The notes beneath the pieces were generated by a model. It searched no databases. It was not told where the DNA came from and was given only the letters and a program-made list of their open reading frames with translations. Below are positions 28,513 to 42,996 of a stretch of DNA of 64,000 bases, piece after piece; position 1 is the stretch's first letter; each line of letters opens with the position of its first letter. The position numbers were made by a program, and so were the translations under genes. This stretch comes from Amorphochlora amoebiformis (lineage: Eukaryota; Cercozoa; Chlorarachniophyceae): the NCBI GenBank assembly GCA_054601695.1, contig BAAHQB010000005.1, positions 1,054,001 to 1,118,000 of the forward strand, read 5' to 3'.

Positions 28513-28667
28513 CATATGTATGTGCTGTATGTATGTATACATACATACACATGTATGTATGTTATATACATGTGTGCGTGTGTGAACATATATCACATAA
28601 TTCGTGTACCTCAGTCCACACGTGATCTGTCCAGTCCATTACATGTCTCGCGGGTATCTTATTTATG

Positions 28668-28721
<54 letters not shown>

Positions 28722-28731
28722 ATATAATATA

Positions 28732-28771
<40 letters not shown>

Positions 28772-29062
28772 ATATATATATATATATGATGCATTTGTAC
28801 ATATATATATATATCATATATACATATCTACGTATGTGTATATATGTATGTATATATATGTTCGTATACATTATATATGCATATATATTCGTATTATACA
28901 CCTACTTTTTTTACATATACACAAAATTCATATATGTGTGTTCTCAAGGAAAATATATGTATGCGCATGCATTTACTTATTTTTATGATATTATACATAC
29001 ATATATATATATATATATACATACATACATACATATGTATAAACACACAAACACACATATGC

Positions 29063-29118
<56 letters not shown>

Positions 29119-29445
29119 TGTATATATATTATCTCTAAATACACTATATACACTCTTATATATATATATATATATTTATATAGGTATATACGTGTATAAT
29201 TTATTGATTGATTAATTTTTTTTTTAATGGATTTTTCTATTCATTTCTTTATTTATTCATTTTTTTATTATTTATCCATTTATTCATTTATCATTTATTA
29301 ATGTGTGCATCTATGTATGTATGTGCATATAATACACGTGTGTATATTACGTACTATATACATGATATACATTGAGAGAGCGACAGATGAGCGTGAAGGC
29401 ATTCGCGAATTCCTACATAGTTAGTTACATATATTCTTACATACA

Positions 29446-29505
<60 letters not shown>

Positions 29506-29637
29506 CATATACATATGAACACATACTTATCTAGACGTATATAAATGTATAAAAATAAATTTTTATACAATACTATGTATATACGTACATATATATAGAT
29601 ATAATATATATATATATATATATATTATTATATATAC

Positions 29638-29702
<65 letters not shown>

Positions 29703-29713
29703 ATATATGTATG

Positions 29714-29760
<47 letters not shown>

Positions 29761-29803
29761 GCATTAAATATTACATTTATTCTACGCGCATTTAAATATA
29801 TAC

Positions 29804-29834
<31 letters not shown>

Positions 29835-29903
29835 CACACGTATATATGTATATATTTTATATACATATAATATATATATATATATAAATATATATAATAT
29901 TTA

Positions 29904-29937
<34 letters not shown>

Positions 29938-30085
29938 ATTATATATATATATATAGTATGTACATATATTGTGAATTAAATATAAACATGTGTATATTGT
30001 GTAAATGTTATATGTATATACATGAAATGTATGTATACATATACCAAAATACAATATATATGTATAGTTACGTACATGTGCATAT

Positions 30086-30137
<52 letters not shown>

Positions 30138-30482
30138 TGTTATTATATATGAATATATACATATGTAGTATGTACATAAATATATAGTGATATAGTGTAT
30201 ATACTGTAAAACGGGCAAGGAGCGATTTGGATTAACATATTGATTTGCAGATGAATGCAAGTGAGAATGAAGCTATTGAGTCAGAGAGAACAGACAGCCA
30301 TGATACATATACATATATATATATATATACATATATACTTTTTTTATAATATATATATATATATATATATAAACAAGTAAATATATATCTAAATTATATA
30401 TATATAAATATATATATAAATATATATTATATAATATATATAAAAAACATATGAAAATAAAATATGTATATAATATATATAT

Positions 30483-30514
<32 letters not shown>

Positions 30515-30530
30515 TATATATATATATATG

Positions 30531-30589
<59 letters not shown>

Positions 30590-30590
30590 T

Positions 30591-30673
<83 letters not shown>

Positions 30674-30957
30674 TATATATTATATATATACATATATATA
30701 TATATATATTTACATATACATGTATAAACACATATACATATATATATATACATTTATTCATTTATATATTTCTAATACGTGCTGATATATACGTATGTAT
30801 ATGTACATGTCTACACATACATACATACGCATATATACGCATGTTTATACCCCACAGCGCCCCATCCTGGTCTCCATTAACTTCCCTGTGTATACGAGGC
30901 ACTTGTGGAATTGTTTATATATATATATATATATATATATTATGTACATGTATATGT

Positions 30958-30992
<35 letters not shown>

Positions 30993-31385
30993 AACATTAC
31001 ACTCTTATTATATATATATATATATATTTACTTGTGTATATAGAAATAATACACAAACACACTGTATATGTAGTTTTATATGTGTAACATGTATGTGTAC
31101 TAAACATGTATATGTACTACACATGTATATGTACTACATATGTATATGTACTACACATGTATATGTACATCAATGCATACATGAATACATCGTGAAAGCC
31201 ACGATGGATACATGTATTACCAGGATGATTATAACGCGGAAATCGGTTCGGATGCGAGCACTTGTTGCAAGAATGGACTATGGATTTTAATACATATATA
31301 TATATATACAAATATACATATATATATATTATACAAAAATATACATATATATATATATATATACATATATAATATACATACATAT

Positions 31386-31418
<33 letters not shown>

Positions 31419-31567
31419 GAAGATAAGACATATGTAAATTATCACATGTAATATATACTTGTATGTACATATATAAATATGCATATATACATATTATCAT
31501 ATATGATATGTATGATTATTATATATGTGCATACATACACGAACATATTGGATAAATACATACATAT

Positions 31568-31606
<39 letters not shown>

Positions 31607-31618
31607 ATATAATATATC

Positions 31619-31676
<58 letters not shown>

Positions 31677-31973
31677 ACATATAAACAAATACATATGTAT
31701 ACATGCATATATATATATATATATATATTATATGATATATATATGTATATGTGTGTATATATATACATATGTACAATAATACATTTATACATATACTATA
31801 TATATACGTATACTTTCCACTCTCCCAGCCCCCCATTTCAATTCTTCCGAGGAGGGTCGATCCATGCCTGTGGTCCGCGTGTCGCCACCACATTTCTATA
31901 TAAGAATAGGTACATCATGTATGCATTTATCCGTTAAAATACGTATAGATAAATATAAATATACACACAATAG

Positions 31974-32029
<56 letters not shown>

Positions 32030-32111
32030 CTGTCTGTCTGTGTGTGTACATGTGTGCGTATATGTTCAAAAATATATGCATTTATTTGTTTGCTTATATT
32101 TTCAGATATAC

Positions 32112-32170
<59 letters not shown>

Positions 32171-32228
32171 ATATATATATTTATATATATATATATATAT
32201 AAATATATGCATATATATGTATAAATAA

Positions 32229-32260
<32 letters not shown>

Positions 32261-32479
32261 ATATGTATGTGTGTATATATAATATATATGTGTATGTATG
32301 TATATGTGTATATGTCTATGTAGGTATGTCTACATGCATTCTCATGAATAGTGTACACCGTACATGTTCGTACCTCACACTTGACGACTGTCCACCTGAA
32401 AAACCCACCCTAGAATATATGTATTTTTTAATATACATATACATATATAGACATATTACATATATATATATATATATGT

Positions 32480-32538
<59 letters not shown>

Positions 32539-32651
32539 TATATATACATTATTCAATGTATTTGTGTTTATACATACAAGAGTAGGTATTTACAATATTT
32601 TTATATCTTTCTATAATATATATAAATATATTATGTGTATATATTATACAA

Positions 32652-32682
<31 letters not shown>

Positions 32683-32683
32683 C

Positions 32684-32773
<90 letters not shown>

Positions 32774-32776
32774 TTA

Positions 32777-32815
<39 letters not shown>

Positions 32816-33243
32816 ATTTATATTTATATATATATATATATATATATGTAAGTATATATCAATGTATATATATATATATATGTACACATATATATGTGTT
32901 TGTCACAATATAGATACATTTGTAGAACACGAAAATAGCTTTCTAAGTCAAACGCCAATCAGATATCAATTAAAACTCGGAACCCATAGAACCCCAGAAG
33001 ATCATGGAAACTCGGGACCGAAATATTCTTGGAACCCAAATCCCTTGGAACAGAATCCCGTGAAAACCGGAAAGAAGTTAACCTTAAACCACGCAAGGAG
33101 TCGCTTCACTAACAGATCTCTGTACACCTATAGCGATTACGGATGTTCAAGCGTGATTATCACCGTGTCGTGTCACGAAAAGGGATCGCAAGTCTCGCAG
33201 GGGTGTCACAGATTAGGGATATTGGTACTGGAAGGGACTCCAT
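19144..33243 (-). CDS. PNG1: Peptide:N-glycanase (PNGase), cytosolic deglycosylating enzyme
   Basis: It removes N-glycans from misfolded glycoproteins exported from the ER. Exons, 5' to 3': 33229-33243 (tentative start), 32374-32409, 31814-31895, 31221-31277, 30851-30885, 29371-29412, 28610-28657, 28281-28362, 27506-27572, 26969-27065, 26539-26577, 26023-26080, 23709-23756, 23265-23329, 22949-23020, 21800-21850, 20744-20803, 19982-20027, 19144-19193 (TGA). All join in phase to about 349 aa. The transglutaminase-like core is clear: zinc pairs CEKC and CNKC, then RFPRYNHP, the GRCGEFANAF block with catalytic Cys about 74, WTDHVWTE with His about 101, and HTDPCE with Asp about 118. The spacings of 27 and 17 equal mouse Cys306/His333/Asp350. 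It continues into GWGKKLSYI and [24 protein letters not shown] matches the stretch before the PAW domain of animal enzymes. The C-terminus (236-349) is unrecognised and ends in a Lys/Ser/Glu tail. No PUB domain is seen. Confidence 0.92.
22455..22540 (+). repeat. Dispersed repeat, copy A
   Basis: ACATGAGAGG, GATGCCTCTC, ATGAGTGG, TATCGATA and AGATACGC occur in this order; the reverse complement of 38545-38640 has them in the same order with a few changes. It lies in a PNGase intron. Confidence 0.7.
22523..22602. repeat. Dispersed element with TGACGTCA core, copy 2
   Basis: GCCCGATAG..., then GGTGACAAGACGTGACGTCA, then CGCCATGTCA. This parallels 18811-18935 with an 8-bp gap after TGACGTCA. It directly follows the dispersed repeat at 22455. 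Confidence 0.5.
22631..22726 (+). repeat. Tandem duplication, two 48-bp units
   Basis: TATTCGAGAAGTTTGCG... to GCACC(T/C)AC is repeated head to tail at 22631-22678 and 22679-22726 with a few substitutions. The unit is a multiple of three, which keeps a spurious plus-strand frame open. It is intronic to the PNGase gene. Confidence 0.85.
24110..25330 (+). repeat. 1.2-kb GA-rich minisatellite, (GA)n-GATTAA
   Basis: More than 1.2 kb of nearly pure purine strand is built from units of AGAGAGAGAGATTA with varying GA length. The variant GAGCGCGCTAGA interrupts it near 24447 and 25183, with related GAACGCGCTAGA near 25224. It lies in the PNGase intron between exons 26023-26080 and 23709-23756, so the transcript strand is all pyrimidine (CT). 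Confidence 0.95.
25820..26022. repeat. Telomere-like CCCTAA block with a 28-bp tandem unit
   Basis: Degenerate CCCTAACC words lead into three copies of a roughly 28-bp unit, CTACCTGAACAAACCCTAAC plus CCTCTAATC. It lies in the PNGase intron, directly beside exon 26023-26080. Related GGTTAGGG-like patches occur near 4030, 11690, 21110-21190, 38100 and 43070. Confidence 0.8.
26195..26305 (+). repeat. CT-rich simple repeat
   Basis: Runs of TCTCTCTC occupy this part of a PNGase intron, passing into CACACA and then TA repeats. Confidence 0.8.
28664..30190. repeat. TA-rich intronic microsatellite region
   Basis: (TA)n with CATA and TGTA variants fills most of two PNGase introns, broken only by the catalytic exon 29371-29412 and an AT-rich (ATTT)n-like patch near 29215-29300. 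Confidence 0.9.
30300..30780. repeat. TA microsatellite
   Basis: Pure and slightly degenerate (TA)n in a PNGase intron between exons 30851-30885 and 29371-29412. Confidence 0.9.
31086..31172 (+). repeat. Minisatellite, ACATGTATATGTACTAC units
   Basis: About five head-to-tail copies of a 17-19 bp unit with small changes. It lies in the PNGase intron between exons 31221-31277 and 30851-30885. Confidence 0.85.
32925..33228. other. Unique non-TA sequence in the first PNGase intron
   Basis: Ordinary-complexity DNA rich in GGAACCC/GGGTTCC words. One plus-strand frame is open through all of it, but it has no ATG of its own, no splice support and no recognisable motif. I read it as PNGase intron 1 or promoter-proximal sequence. 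Confidence 0.4.
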
Positions 33244-33585
33244 GGGAGCTAGCTTGCTCTCTATCCAGAGATTTGCCTATAAATAAATGTATATATTATA
33301 CATATATATATATATATATACATATATTTATTTTTACATATAACAATATCTATGTATATATATATATATATATATATGTGTGTATGTATGTATGCATTTA
33401 CATATGTATAAATATATAAATATATATACATATATACATATATACATATATGTGTGTGTGTATATATATGTGTGTATATGTGTGTATTTAATATGCACAT
33501 ATTTATATGCATTCACATAAAGTATTATACAATTTATATGCCTATATATATAATACAAGTATATACATACATATTAACCTTAGCT

Positions 33586-33671
33586 TCATCTCCCTCCTTG
33601 GTATACAAACAAGCCATACTGCAAAAGCCACCACTCCTGAAAGAATATGTGTCTAAACACACACACGCACG

Positions 33672-33760
<89 letters not shown>

Positions 33761-33844
33761 CATACACTACATATATATATATATATAGCATACACTACAT
33801 ATATATATATACATATATATATATATGTATAATATAATATATAT

Positions 33845-33884
<40 letters not shown>

Positions 33885-33934
33885 TATATATTTATATAGT
33901 CATATATATATATATATATATATGCATATGATTC

Positions 33935-33967
<33 letters not shown>

Positions 33968-33999
33968 ATGTATTGTATTTACGTATATTAAACGTATAC

Positions 34000-34049
<50 letters not shown>

Positions 34050-34200
34050 GTACGTACATATAACATGCAATACAAATACAAAATATACCTAAATGTTCTA
34101 CATACATTTACGTGTATGTATGTATACATATGCAATATGTATATGTGTATACATCTATTTACGTACGTTTATATATACGCACATATACAACATAAATACA

Positions 34201-34248
<48 letters not shown>

Positions 34249-34430
34249 TATATATACATTCGTAAATAATATTATGCATATATAGACACACGTATATTAA
34301 TATATACATATATACATACATACATATATATACATTCGTAATAAATAATATGCATATAGTATATTAATATATGCATATATACATATATATATATATGTGT
34401 GTGTGTGTATGTATATACAAAATACATAGA

Positions 34431-34466
<36 letters not shown>

Positions 34467-35221
34467 CATATACATATATATAAATATATATAAATACTAT
34501 GCATATATATATATATATATATGTATATGTATATGTATATATCCATTCCCATGTATATACGAATGTGTATACTCATAACCCCAACCCAAACTTTGAACTT
34601 TCTTAGGTTTCGGTCGCCACCAAAGCCCGAGAGATAGTGGCCGGCTGGCGCCTTGAAATCTTTCGCTACGGCTATATTTGTACATTTGTGATATATATAT
34701 ATATATTATATATATATATATAATATCTCCAGAGTTTGACTGTCAAGAGTCCGTGAGTAAGTTAGACCTTTGTAAACTGCAAAATCACCCCAAATATTCA
34801 CTTTCAAGACACCCCTCACATTGACTGTCAAGACACCCCACGTCTTGACTGTCAAGACACCCCATGTCTTCACTGTCAAGACACCCCACGTCTTGACTGT
34901 CAAGACATAAGTAGACCTTTGTAAACTGGCAAATACACCCCACATATTCACTGTCAAGACACCCAGACTGTTAAGGCATCCCACGTCTTGACTGTCAAGA
35001 CACCCCACGTCTTGACTGTCAAAGACACCCATACGCCCAATGCCAGAGTCTGGATGTGAAGAGATTAAGCTAGAATTTTGTACGCATGTTTGTGATGAAA
35101 ATATACCCCACATTGACTGTCAAGACACTCCACAAATTGACTGTCAGGACACCCCACGATTGACTGTCAAGACGCCCCACGTCTTGACTGTCAAGACACC
35201 CATACGGTACATGTACATGTT

Positions 35222-35270
<49 letters not shown>

Positions 35271-35271
35271 C

Positions 35272-35321
<50 letters not shown>

Positions 35322-35465
35322 ATATATACATAAATATATACATATATATTTATACACATAACATTTCTTTTTGTATGTATACAATATGTATGTATATTAT
35401 ATACATACATATATATATATATATATGATTTATATAATATATATTATATATATATATATATATAT

Positions 35466-35518
<53 letters not shown>

Positions 35519-35680
35519 ATATACATGCATAAATATGTATATGTAACTACTCATATATATATATATATATATATAATATATGTATATATACATATATATA
35601 TATATGTATAAATTAATGTATGTAAACCATCACTCTTCAGCTCTCCCACTGTACCAGTCTTGCCCTACCATACATGTAGA

Positions 35681-35716
<36 letters not shown>

Positions 35717-35785
35717 CATATATATATTTATATATATATGCATATATACATATTTGTATATGTACATATATATATATTATATATA

Positions 35786-35821
<36 letters not shown>

Positions 35822-35990
35822 AAATATATATATGTGTATTATTACTCATTACATATATATATATATATATATATGTATGTATATATGAATATATATATAT
35901 ATATATATATATACTGCACAATAGATTGGAAACAAAGAAGCGGGAGAGCGAAGGAAAGAGAGCGAATTAGAGAAAAATTTAAGTCTATAC

Positions 35991-36024
<34 letters not shown>

Positions 36025-36109
36025 TCAACATAAAATATGCATTTATATATATAAAAACACATATATGTATATAACATACATATATATATATATAATTTGT
36101 ATATGTAAA

Positions 36110-36179
<70 letters not shown>

Positions 36180-36236
36180 CGTTATACAGACATTGTGTTA
36201 TACATACATCATACGAGCGCATCTAAAAATATGTAC

Positions 36237-36275
<39 letters not shown>

Positions 36276-36321
36276 AATGTATATACATATATATATATAT
36301 TTATGTATATATATATAGATA

Positions 36322-36352
<31 letters not shown>

Positions 36353-36878
36353 TCGTATTTGTGTATAACTCAAGAATACAAAAACTGGTAAGATGGCGAG
36401 AAAGCAGAGAGACAGACAAAAAAAGGGAGAGAATTACAGATTTGGTTGTGAAGGTTATGGCCATTAGATGTCCAGGTTTGGATTGGGATGAGCTTTGAAA
36501 GTGGAATTTGCCGGCGATTATGAGGTCTCCCTTGGGGATCTCGAATTTCGTTTCCTTACCTAAATGAAAATTATATAATAGTAAAAAATATAATATACGT
36601 TTATGTATGTAATACACACAAATATAAACATATATATTATATATAGTTATAGATATATTACATATATATATATGTATAATACTACATATGTTGTATAATT
36701 ACATTAGTACGCCGGATGTTACCTCATCCAATAATGTCTAGATGTATATATTTATACATATATTTATCGTATATAGTATATATATATATATACATTTATG
36801 AAAAGGTATGCATACATATACATGTATCTACAAGGACTTGTGAACTTTAGATTTTTAATTCGTGCATAGCAATATGTA

Positions 36879-36969
<91 letters not shown>

Positions 36970-37042
36970 GTATATGTGTGTATATATAATATAAAATGCG
37001 TGCTATTATATCGAAATATATGTACATATTTTATATACATAC

Positions 37043-37082
<40 letters not shown>

Positions 37083-37418
37083 GTGTATATAAATTGATAT
37101 AATATATGTAAACATATATAGATATGTATATACATATTTTACATGTGTATAAATATATATTATACTATATATATATACATATATATATTTAGACATATGT
37201 ATGCATTTACATATATATATGTATATATGTATGTATATGTATAATATAATATATACACATAATATAATATATGTACATGTTGTATTTTACATCTCACATC
37301 GCATATATCGATACCTTCAGCTCTGCCGCGTAATGTCATTGAATCCTTATACTCCTAAAAACAATACGTATATATATATATATATACATGCATGTATATA
37401 TATATGTATGTATATATG

Positions 37419-37488
<70 letters not shown>

Positions 37489-38088
37489 ATAGGTATACAT
37501 ATATATATATATATATATATAATATGTATATATGTGTATATACAAATATATATGTATATAATATATATACATTTGTATATATTTGTAGATGTATATATAT
37601 TTATGTATATGTATATGTCCGTATAAATTTACGTATCTCATGATATAAACGTATATTCTCATACAATATTATGTGTATTTTCTGAAAAAAAATATTCCAT
37701 ATTGTATTCATACGCTTGTAAACATAATTATCTAAACGAATGCTGCGTATGTACTAATATACCATATTATACGCTTGTAAACATGATTACCAAACGAATG
37801 CTGTGATGTATGTACTAATATAGCATATTCTATGAACACGTATACACATCATACATATATACACACATACATCCATACATACACATACATTGAAATCACA
37901 ACTCACACAAGTAAACTCACCCCCTCCTTCCCATCCTCATACATAGCCACAAACCCAATAATACCCTCCCCCCCACCCCAAGCCTTAATACCCACAACCT
38001 TATCCCCCCTCCACTCAACGTAACCTCCCTCCCCATCCAGGGTTCCCCCCAAGCTGCCGGGAGGCGAATCGTTTGGGGCGATTTCCAT
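33586..38088 (-). CDS. Jacalin-like beta-prism lectin, single domain, 165 aa
   Basis: Six exons join in phase: 37921-38088, 37315-37354, 36438-36559, 35628-35664, 34592-34671 and 33586-33636 (TGA). The fold signature runs through the whole protein: a Gly-rich start ([11 protein letters not shown]), then [45 protein letters not shown], the GKTGTVGE turn and HYLSGFGGD, matching the repeated strand pattern of jacalin-related lectins. It ends in a final strand, [14 protein letters not shown]. Family members bind mannose or galactose glycans. The usual GxxxD sugar-binding motif of the last loop is not evident, so sugar binding is not assured. There is no signal peptide, so it is probably cytosolic. 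A fusion to the downstream PNGase was tested: the phase does not fit and a stop intervenes. Confidence 0.8.
34755..35205. repeat. Minisatellite with self-complementary unit GACTGTCAAGACACCCC
   Basis: More than a dozen copies of a 24-25 bp unit (GACTGTCAAGACACCCCACGTCTT) lie in the jacalin intron, interrupted by two patches of unique DNA at about 34900-34945 and 35035-35105. TCTTGACTGTCAAGA within it is nearly palindromic, so each unit can form a small hairpin. Confidence 0.9.
37709..37825 (+). repeat. Tandem duplication of about 61 bp
   Basis: ATACGCTTGTAAACATAATT... to ATGTACTAATATA occurs at 37709-37760 and again at 37770-37822. It is in the first intron of the jacalin gene. Confidence 0.8.
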
Positions 38089-38431
38089 GGAGTTCAAGGT
38101 GTAAGGGCCGTGTAGGGTTAGGGAGTCAGAGAGTGAGGAGAAGGTAGGCTTCTCCTTCCAAGTCTAATCGCGATTTATTTTTGAACTTAGAGTTGTTTTG
38201 GGGTTTTGCTCCTTTGGGGGGAGGGGAGGAGGAGCGAGGATTATTAAGGATGAGTTACACAAGAGGATAATAAGGTGTATTATTGGTTAGGCACAATTTT
38301 TAGTTTGTTTTTGTTTTTTGCGGTAGGGTTGCCTGGTTGAGGGTGTCGATTTTCGCGTTGCGTTGAAGGGTAGACTAGAATTATGTTTCATATGTAGCAG
38401 TACATCAATTTCAGCTTCATCTTTCATTTTT

Positions 38432-38523
<92 letters not shown>

Positions 38524-38630
38524 TTATTAAACAATGATGTATCTGCAGCGTATCTATGAATGTTTCAATACTCTATCGATATCCACTCATTGAGAGGCAT
38601 CCCTCTCATGTTGTCTATCGTTGTGCACGA

Positions 38631-38670
<40 letters not shown>

Positions 38671-38850
38671 GTATCACATATATAAATATATGTATATATA
38701 TTATATATATATATATGATAAATTTATGTGCACAAATACATATATTTATATATATGTATATATATATATATATATGTAAATTTTTCTATATACATATATA
38801 TATATACATTTAAGTATATACATACATCAATTTTTACATATAGTGTATGT
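38089..38850. other. Intergenic region upstream of the jacalin gene
   Basis: Unique G- and T-rich DNA at 38100-38430 probably holds the jacalin promoter. A TA tract (38434-38520) follows, then one copy of a dispersed repeat (38545-38640), then TA repeats up to the UBL-UBA stop. No coding signal seen. Confidence 0.5.
38545..38640 (-). repeat. Dispersed repeat, copy B
   Basis: On the minus strand this reads ACATGAGAGGGATGCCTCTC, then ATGAGTGG, ATATCGATAGAG and AGATACGC, matching 22455-22540. It lies between two genes. Confidence 0.7.
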
Positions 38851-38881
38851 TTACTTAAACGTCAGCAAAGATATAGGTGGC

Positions 38882-38912
<31 letters not shown>

Positions 38913-38964
38913 TTATATATATATATATATATATATTTAAATCTATATATATATATATATGTGT

Positions 38965-38996
<32 letters not shown>

Positions 38997-39159
38997 TTAA
39001 ATATATATATATATATATATATATAAGTATATATATATATATATACATATATTTATACAAATATATATATATATACATATATCGTATATATGTATATATG
39101 CATATAAATATGCATAAATTGATATATATATATATATATATATATATGTATTATACACA

Positions 39160-39200
<41 letters not shown>

Positions 39201-39713
39201 ATGCATATAAATATGTATATATTGATATATGTATATATATATATATGTATTATATACATATATATATATATAGATATATATATATATGTATATGGATTTA
39301 TGCATGCATGTATAGACGCATATTTCAGAGGAATTATGTATATATACTTACAAGTATTTTTCAGATGTACGTATATGGATGTATGCAAATGTAACTTACA
39401 AATGTTGTGGACTTACATTTATGAGATATAAATATAATGCTTACATATGTATGTAAGAGTGTATATAAATATATATATACATATATATACATATATATAT
39501 ATATATATGTGTATATGTATGTTCTTGTATTCATGTATGATTACTGCTGGTATAGAGGAAAGAGCTTTGGTTTGGTTTAGAGGGTCTTCATAAGCCATCA
39601 CAGTTTGTAATAAACCCTCAACTCTTCTCTGATATATGCATACATATATAACGTGCATATCTATGTATAGATTTCTCTAGATAGATTACTGAAATATTTT
39701 CATAAATAAATAG

Positions 39714-39799
<86 letters not shown>

Positions 39800-39848
39800 T
39801 ATATATATATATGTATATATATACATGTATAAATATAACATTTCCGTA

Positions 39849-39899
<51 letters not shown>

Positions 39900-39942
39900 T
39901 GTATATATATATATATATATATATTTTATATATATATATATA

Positions 39943-40011
<69 letters not shown>

Positions 40012-40110
40012 TATATGTATACCTATAATATATATAAATATATCTATCTTGATATAATACATGCATAGTTATAAAATATAACTGTCACATATACATAAAA
40101 TATGAAAATA

Positions 40111-40177
<67 letters not shown>

Positions 40178-40194
40178 AGATAGATATACACATA

Positions 40195-40239
<45 letters not shown>

Positions 40240-40243
40240 CTAC

Positions 40244-40281
<38 letters not shown>

Positions 40282-40447
40282 AATGTTTATAGATATGTAC
40301 TCATGTGTATATATAGTTGTGTGTGTTTGTATAACATACATACATGCGTATCGAATACCTGCAACTTTAACATTGCGGTAGGTTTGGATCCTCCTGTACT
40401 ATGCATAGCTGTGGGTGCCACTCTCTACGTACGTACAACGTACGCAT

Positions 40448-40497
<50 letters not shown>

Positions 40498-40671
40498 TGT
40501 ATATATATTCAATGTGTACACAAATGTGTAATATATATTTATATATGTATATATATATATATATTTTATACATACTTATTTATGTATATATTCATATATA
40601 TATACTATATACTATATATACATAAATATATATTATCTACTACAGATACATTACATGTATATACAAATATT

Positions 40672-40704
<33 letters not shown>

Positions 40705-40894
40705 CATACACACATATATATATATATATATATTAAATATATGTACATATATAAATATATATATATATGTATATATATTAAGTATATATGTATATTTTTT
40801 AACGTATTATATACATGTGAACCATAAAATAATCATTTCTCTCACTTCCTATAGTTCTACGAGTGAGGGGATTATATATAACACATATGAATTC

Positions 40895-40927
<33 letters not shown>

Positions 40928-40955
40928 AATCTACATATATTTTTTATGTATGTAT

Positions 40956-40999
<44 letters not shown>

Positions 41000-41089
41000 A
41001 CACCCGTTAATGCGCATATTTATGTACATATATTTATAAATAAATATATATATATATATATATATATTATATAATATTTATATATATAT

Positions 41090-41139
<50 letters not shown>

Positions 41140-41360
41140 ACATATATATATATATATATATATGTACATATATGTATATATACGTATGTATGGGTATGCA
41201 TACATATATATATATATATATATATTCATACATACGTATGTACGTATATATATATATGGATACACATATATATATATACATACTATATATACATATATAT
41301 ATATATATATAGATTCTAATCATTTACACGTAAAAGAATTGCGCATAATGTATATTTATA

Positions 41361-41393
<33 letters not shown>

Positions 41394-41451
41394 GTATGTA
41401 TACATATATATATATATATATATATATTAATATAATATATATATGTACATT

Positions 41452-41493
<42 letters not shown>

Positions 41494-41536
41494 CATATAA
41501 TGCATATATGTACAGTATATATATATACATATATAT

Positions 41537-41596
<60 letters not shown>

Positions 41597-41597
41597 G

Positions 41598-41628
<31 letters not shown>

Positions 41629-41658
41629 GACATACATATATATATATATATATACATA

Positions 41659-41692
<34 letters not shown>

Positions 41693-41779
41693 TTACTTAT
41701 ACCGGATCCGGGTTTCCCAGGAGCACTGTAGCCGCTCGATTCATATCGTTGTCATACTGTATACGCATATAATGTAATT

Positions 41780-41819
<40 letters not shown>

Positions 41820-41949
41820 ATATGTATACATGAGAAAAAGAAAGAAGAATAAAGGACATGCGATTTCTTTCGGATGTTACATGCACATCCTACACAGATA
41901 CACATACATTACATATTAATATTTTCTACGTATGTATATATATAATTAC

Positions 41950-42000
<51 letters not shown>

Positions 42001-42008
42001 TATAATAT

Positions 42009-42077
<69 letters not shown>

Positions 42078-42293
42078 ATATATACATAAATACCTAAAAA
42101 TTTATGTGTATGTATGTATATACGCGTTCAAATTTAAGCTCACATGTATATGGTTTGTATGTGAATGTATTTCAGAACACATGTGTATCATACATTGTTA
42201 TTATTATCAATATATATATATATTATATATATATATATACGCATACATAAATATATTTGTAATATGTATATATATATATATGTACGAATATAT

Positions 42294-42332
<39 letters not shown>

Positions 42333-42380
42333 CACACACATATGCCTTTTCTTACACATACAAATAATACATATACGTAC

Positions 42381-42424
<44 letters not shown>

Positions 42425-42736
42425 CACATATATATATATAATACATATATATACAATACATATATGTGTGTATTTGTAGATAAAATGGTTTAGTGTATAT
42501 ACCATCTGAAGAGCCTGAATAACCTTATCATACGGAAACCCCATCTGTAACAGTCGAGCAACCTAAGGTTCAAAATCACATTAGAGAGAGAATAAAGAGA
42601 GAAGAGAGAGATGGGGGGGAGGGGGGAGACTTACGTTTTCGTCGAAACTGTTCGGGATAGAAGACTTAACATCTTTGATACATAAGTTTAAGTTTAAATA
42701 AATAATATGTACATGTCCAATTACCTATTAAGATAG

Positions 42737-42777
<41 letters not shown>

Positions 42778-42863
42778 TATATGTACTTATGTATGTATAT
42801 GTACATAATATATATATATAGGTCTGTGTGTAACATCATCCTTTCATACGCATCATATTATAT

Positions 42864-42897
<34 letters not shown>

Positions 42898-42910
42898 ATA
42901 TATGTATGTA

Positions 42911-42996
<86 letters not shown>

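Noticed and set aside
32862-33419. Long plus-strand open frame (185 codons) opposite PNGase
   Set aside because: Its ends are TA repeat, the middle has no ATG of its own, and there are no motifs or splice partners.
33586-34671. Fusion of the jacalin-like domain to PNGase
   Set aside because: The phase leaving exon 34592-34671 reads 33586-33636 to a TGA; the frame needed for PNGase does not match.
34755-35205. CRISPR-like array in the GACTGTC minisatellite
   Set aside because: There are no unique spacers of even length; the units are head to tail in a eukaryotic intron.
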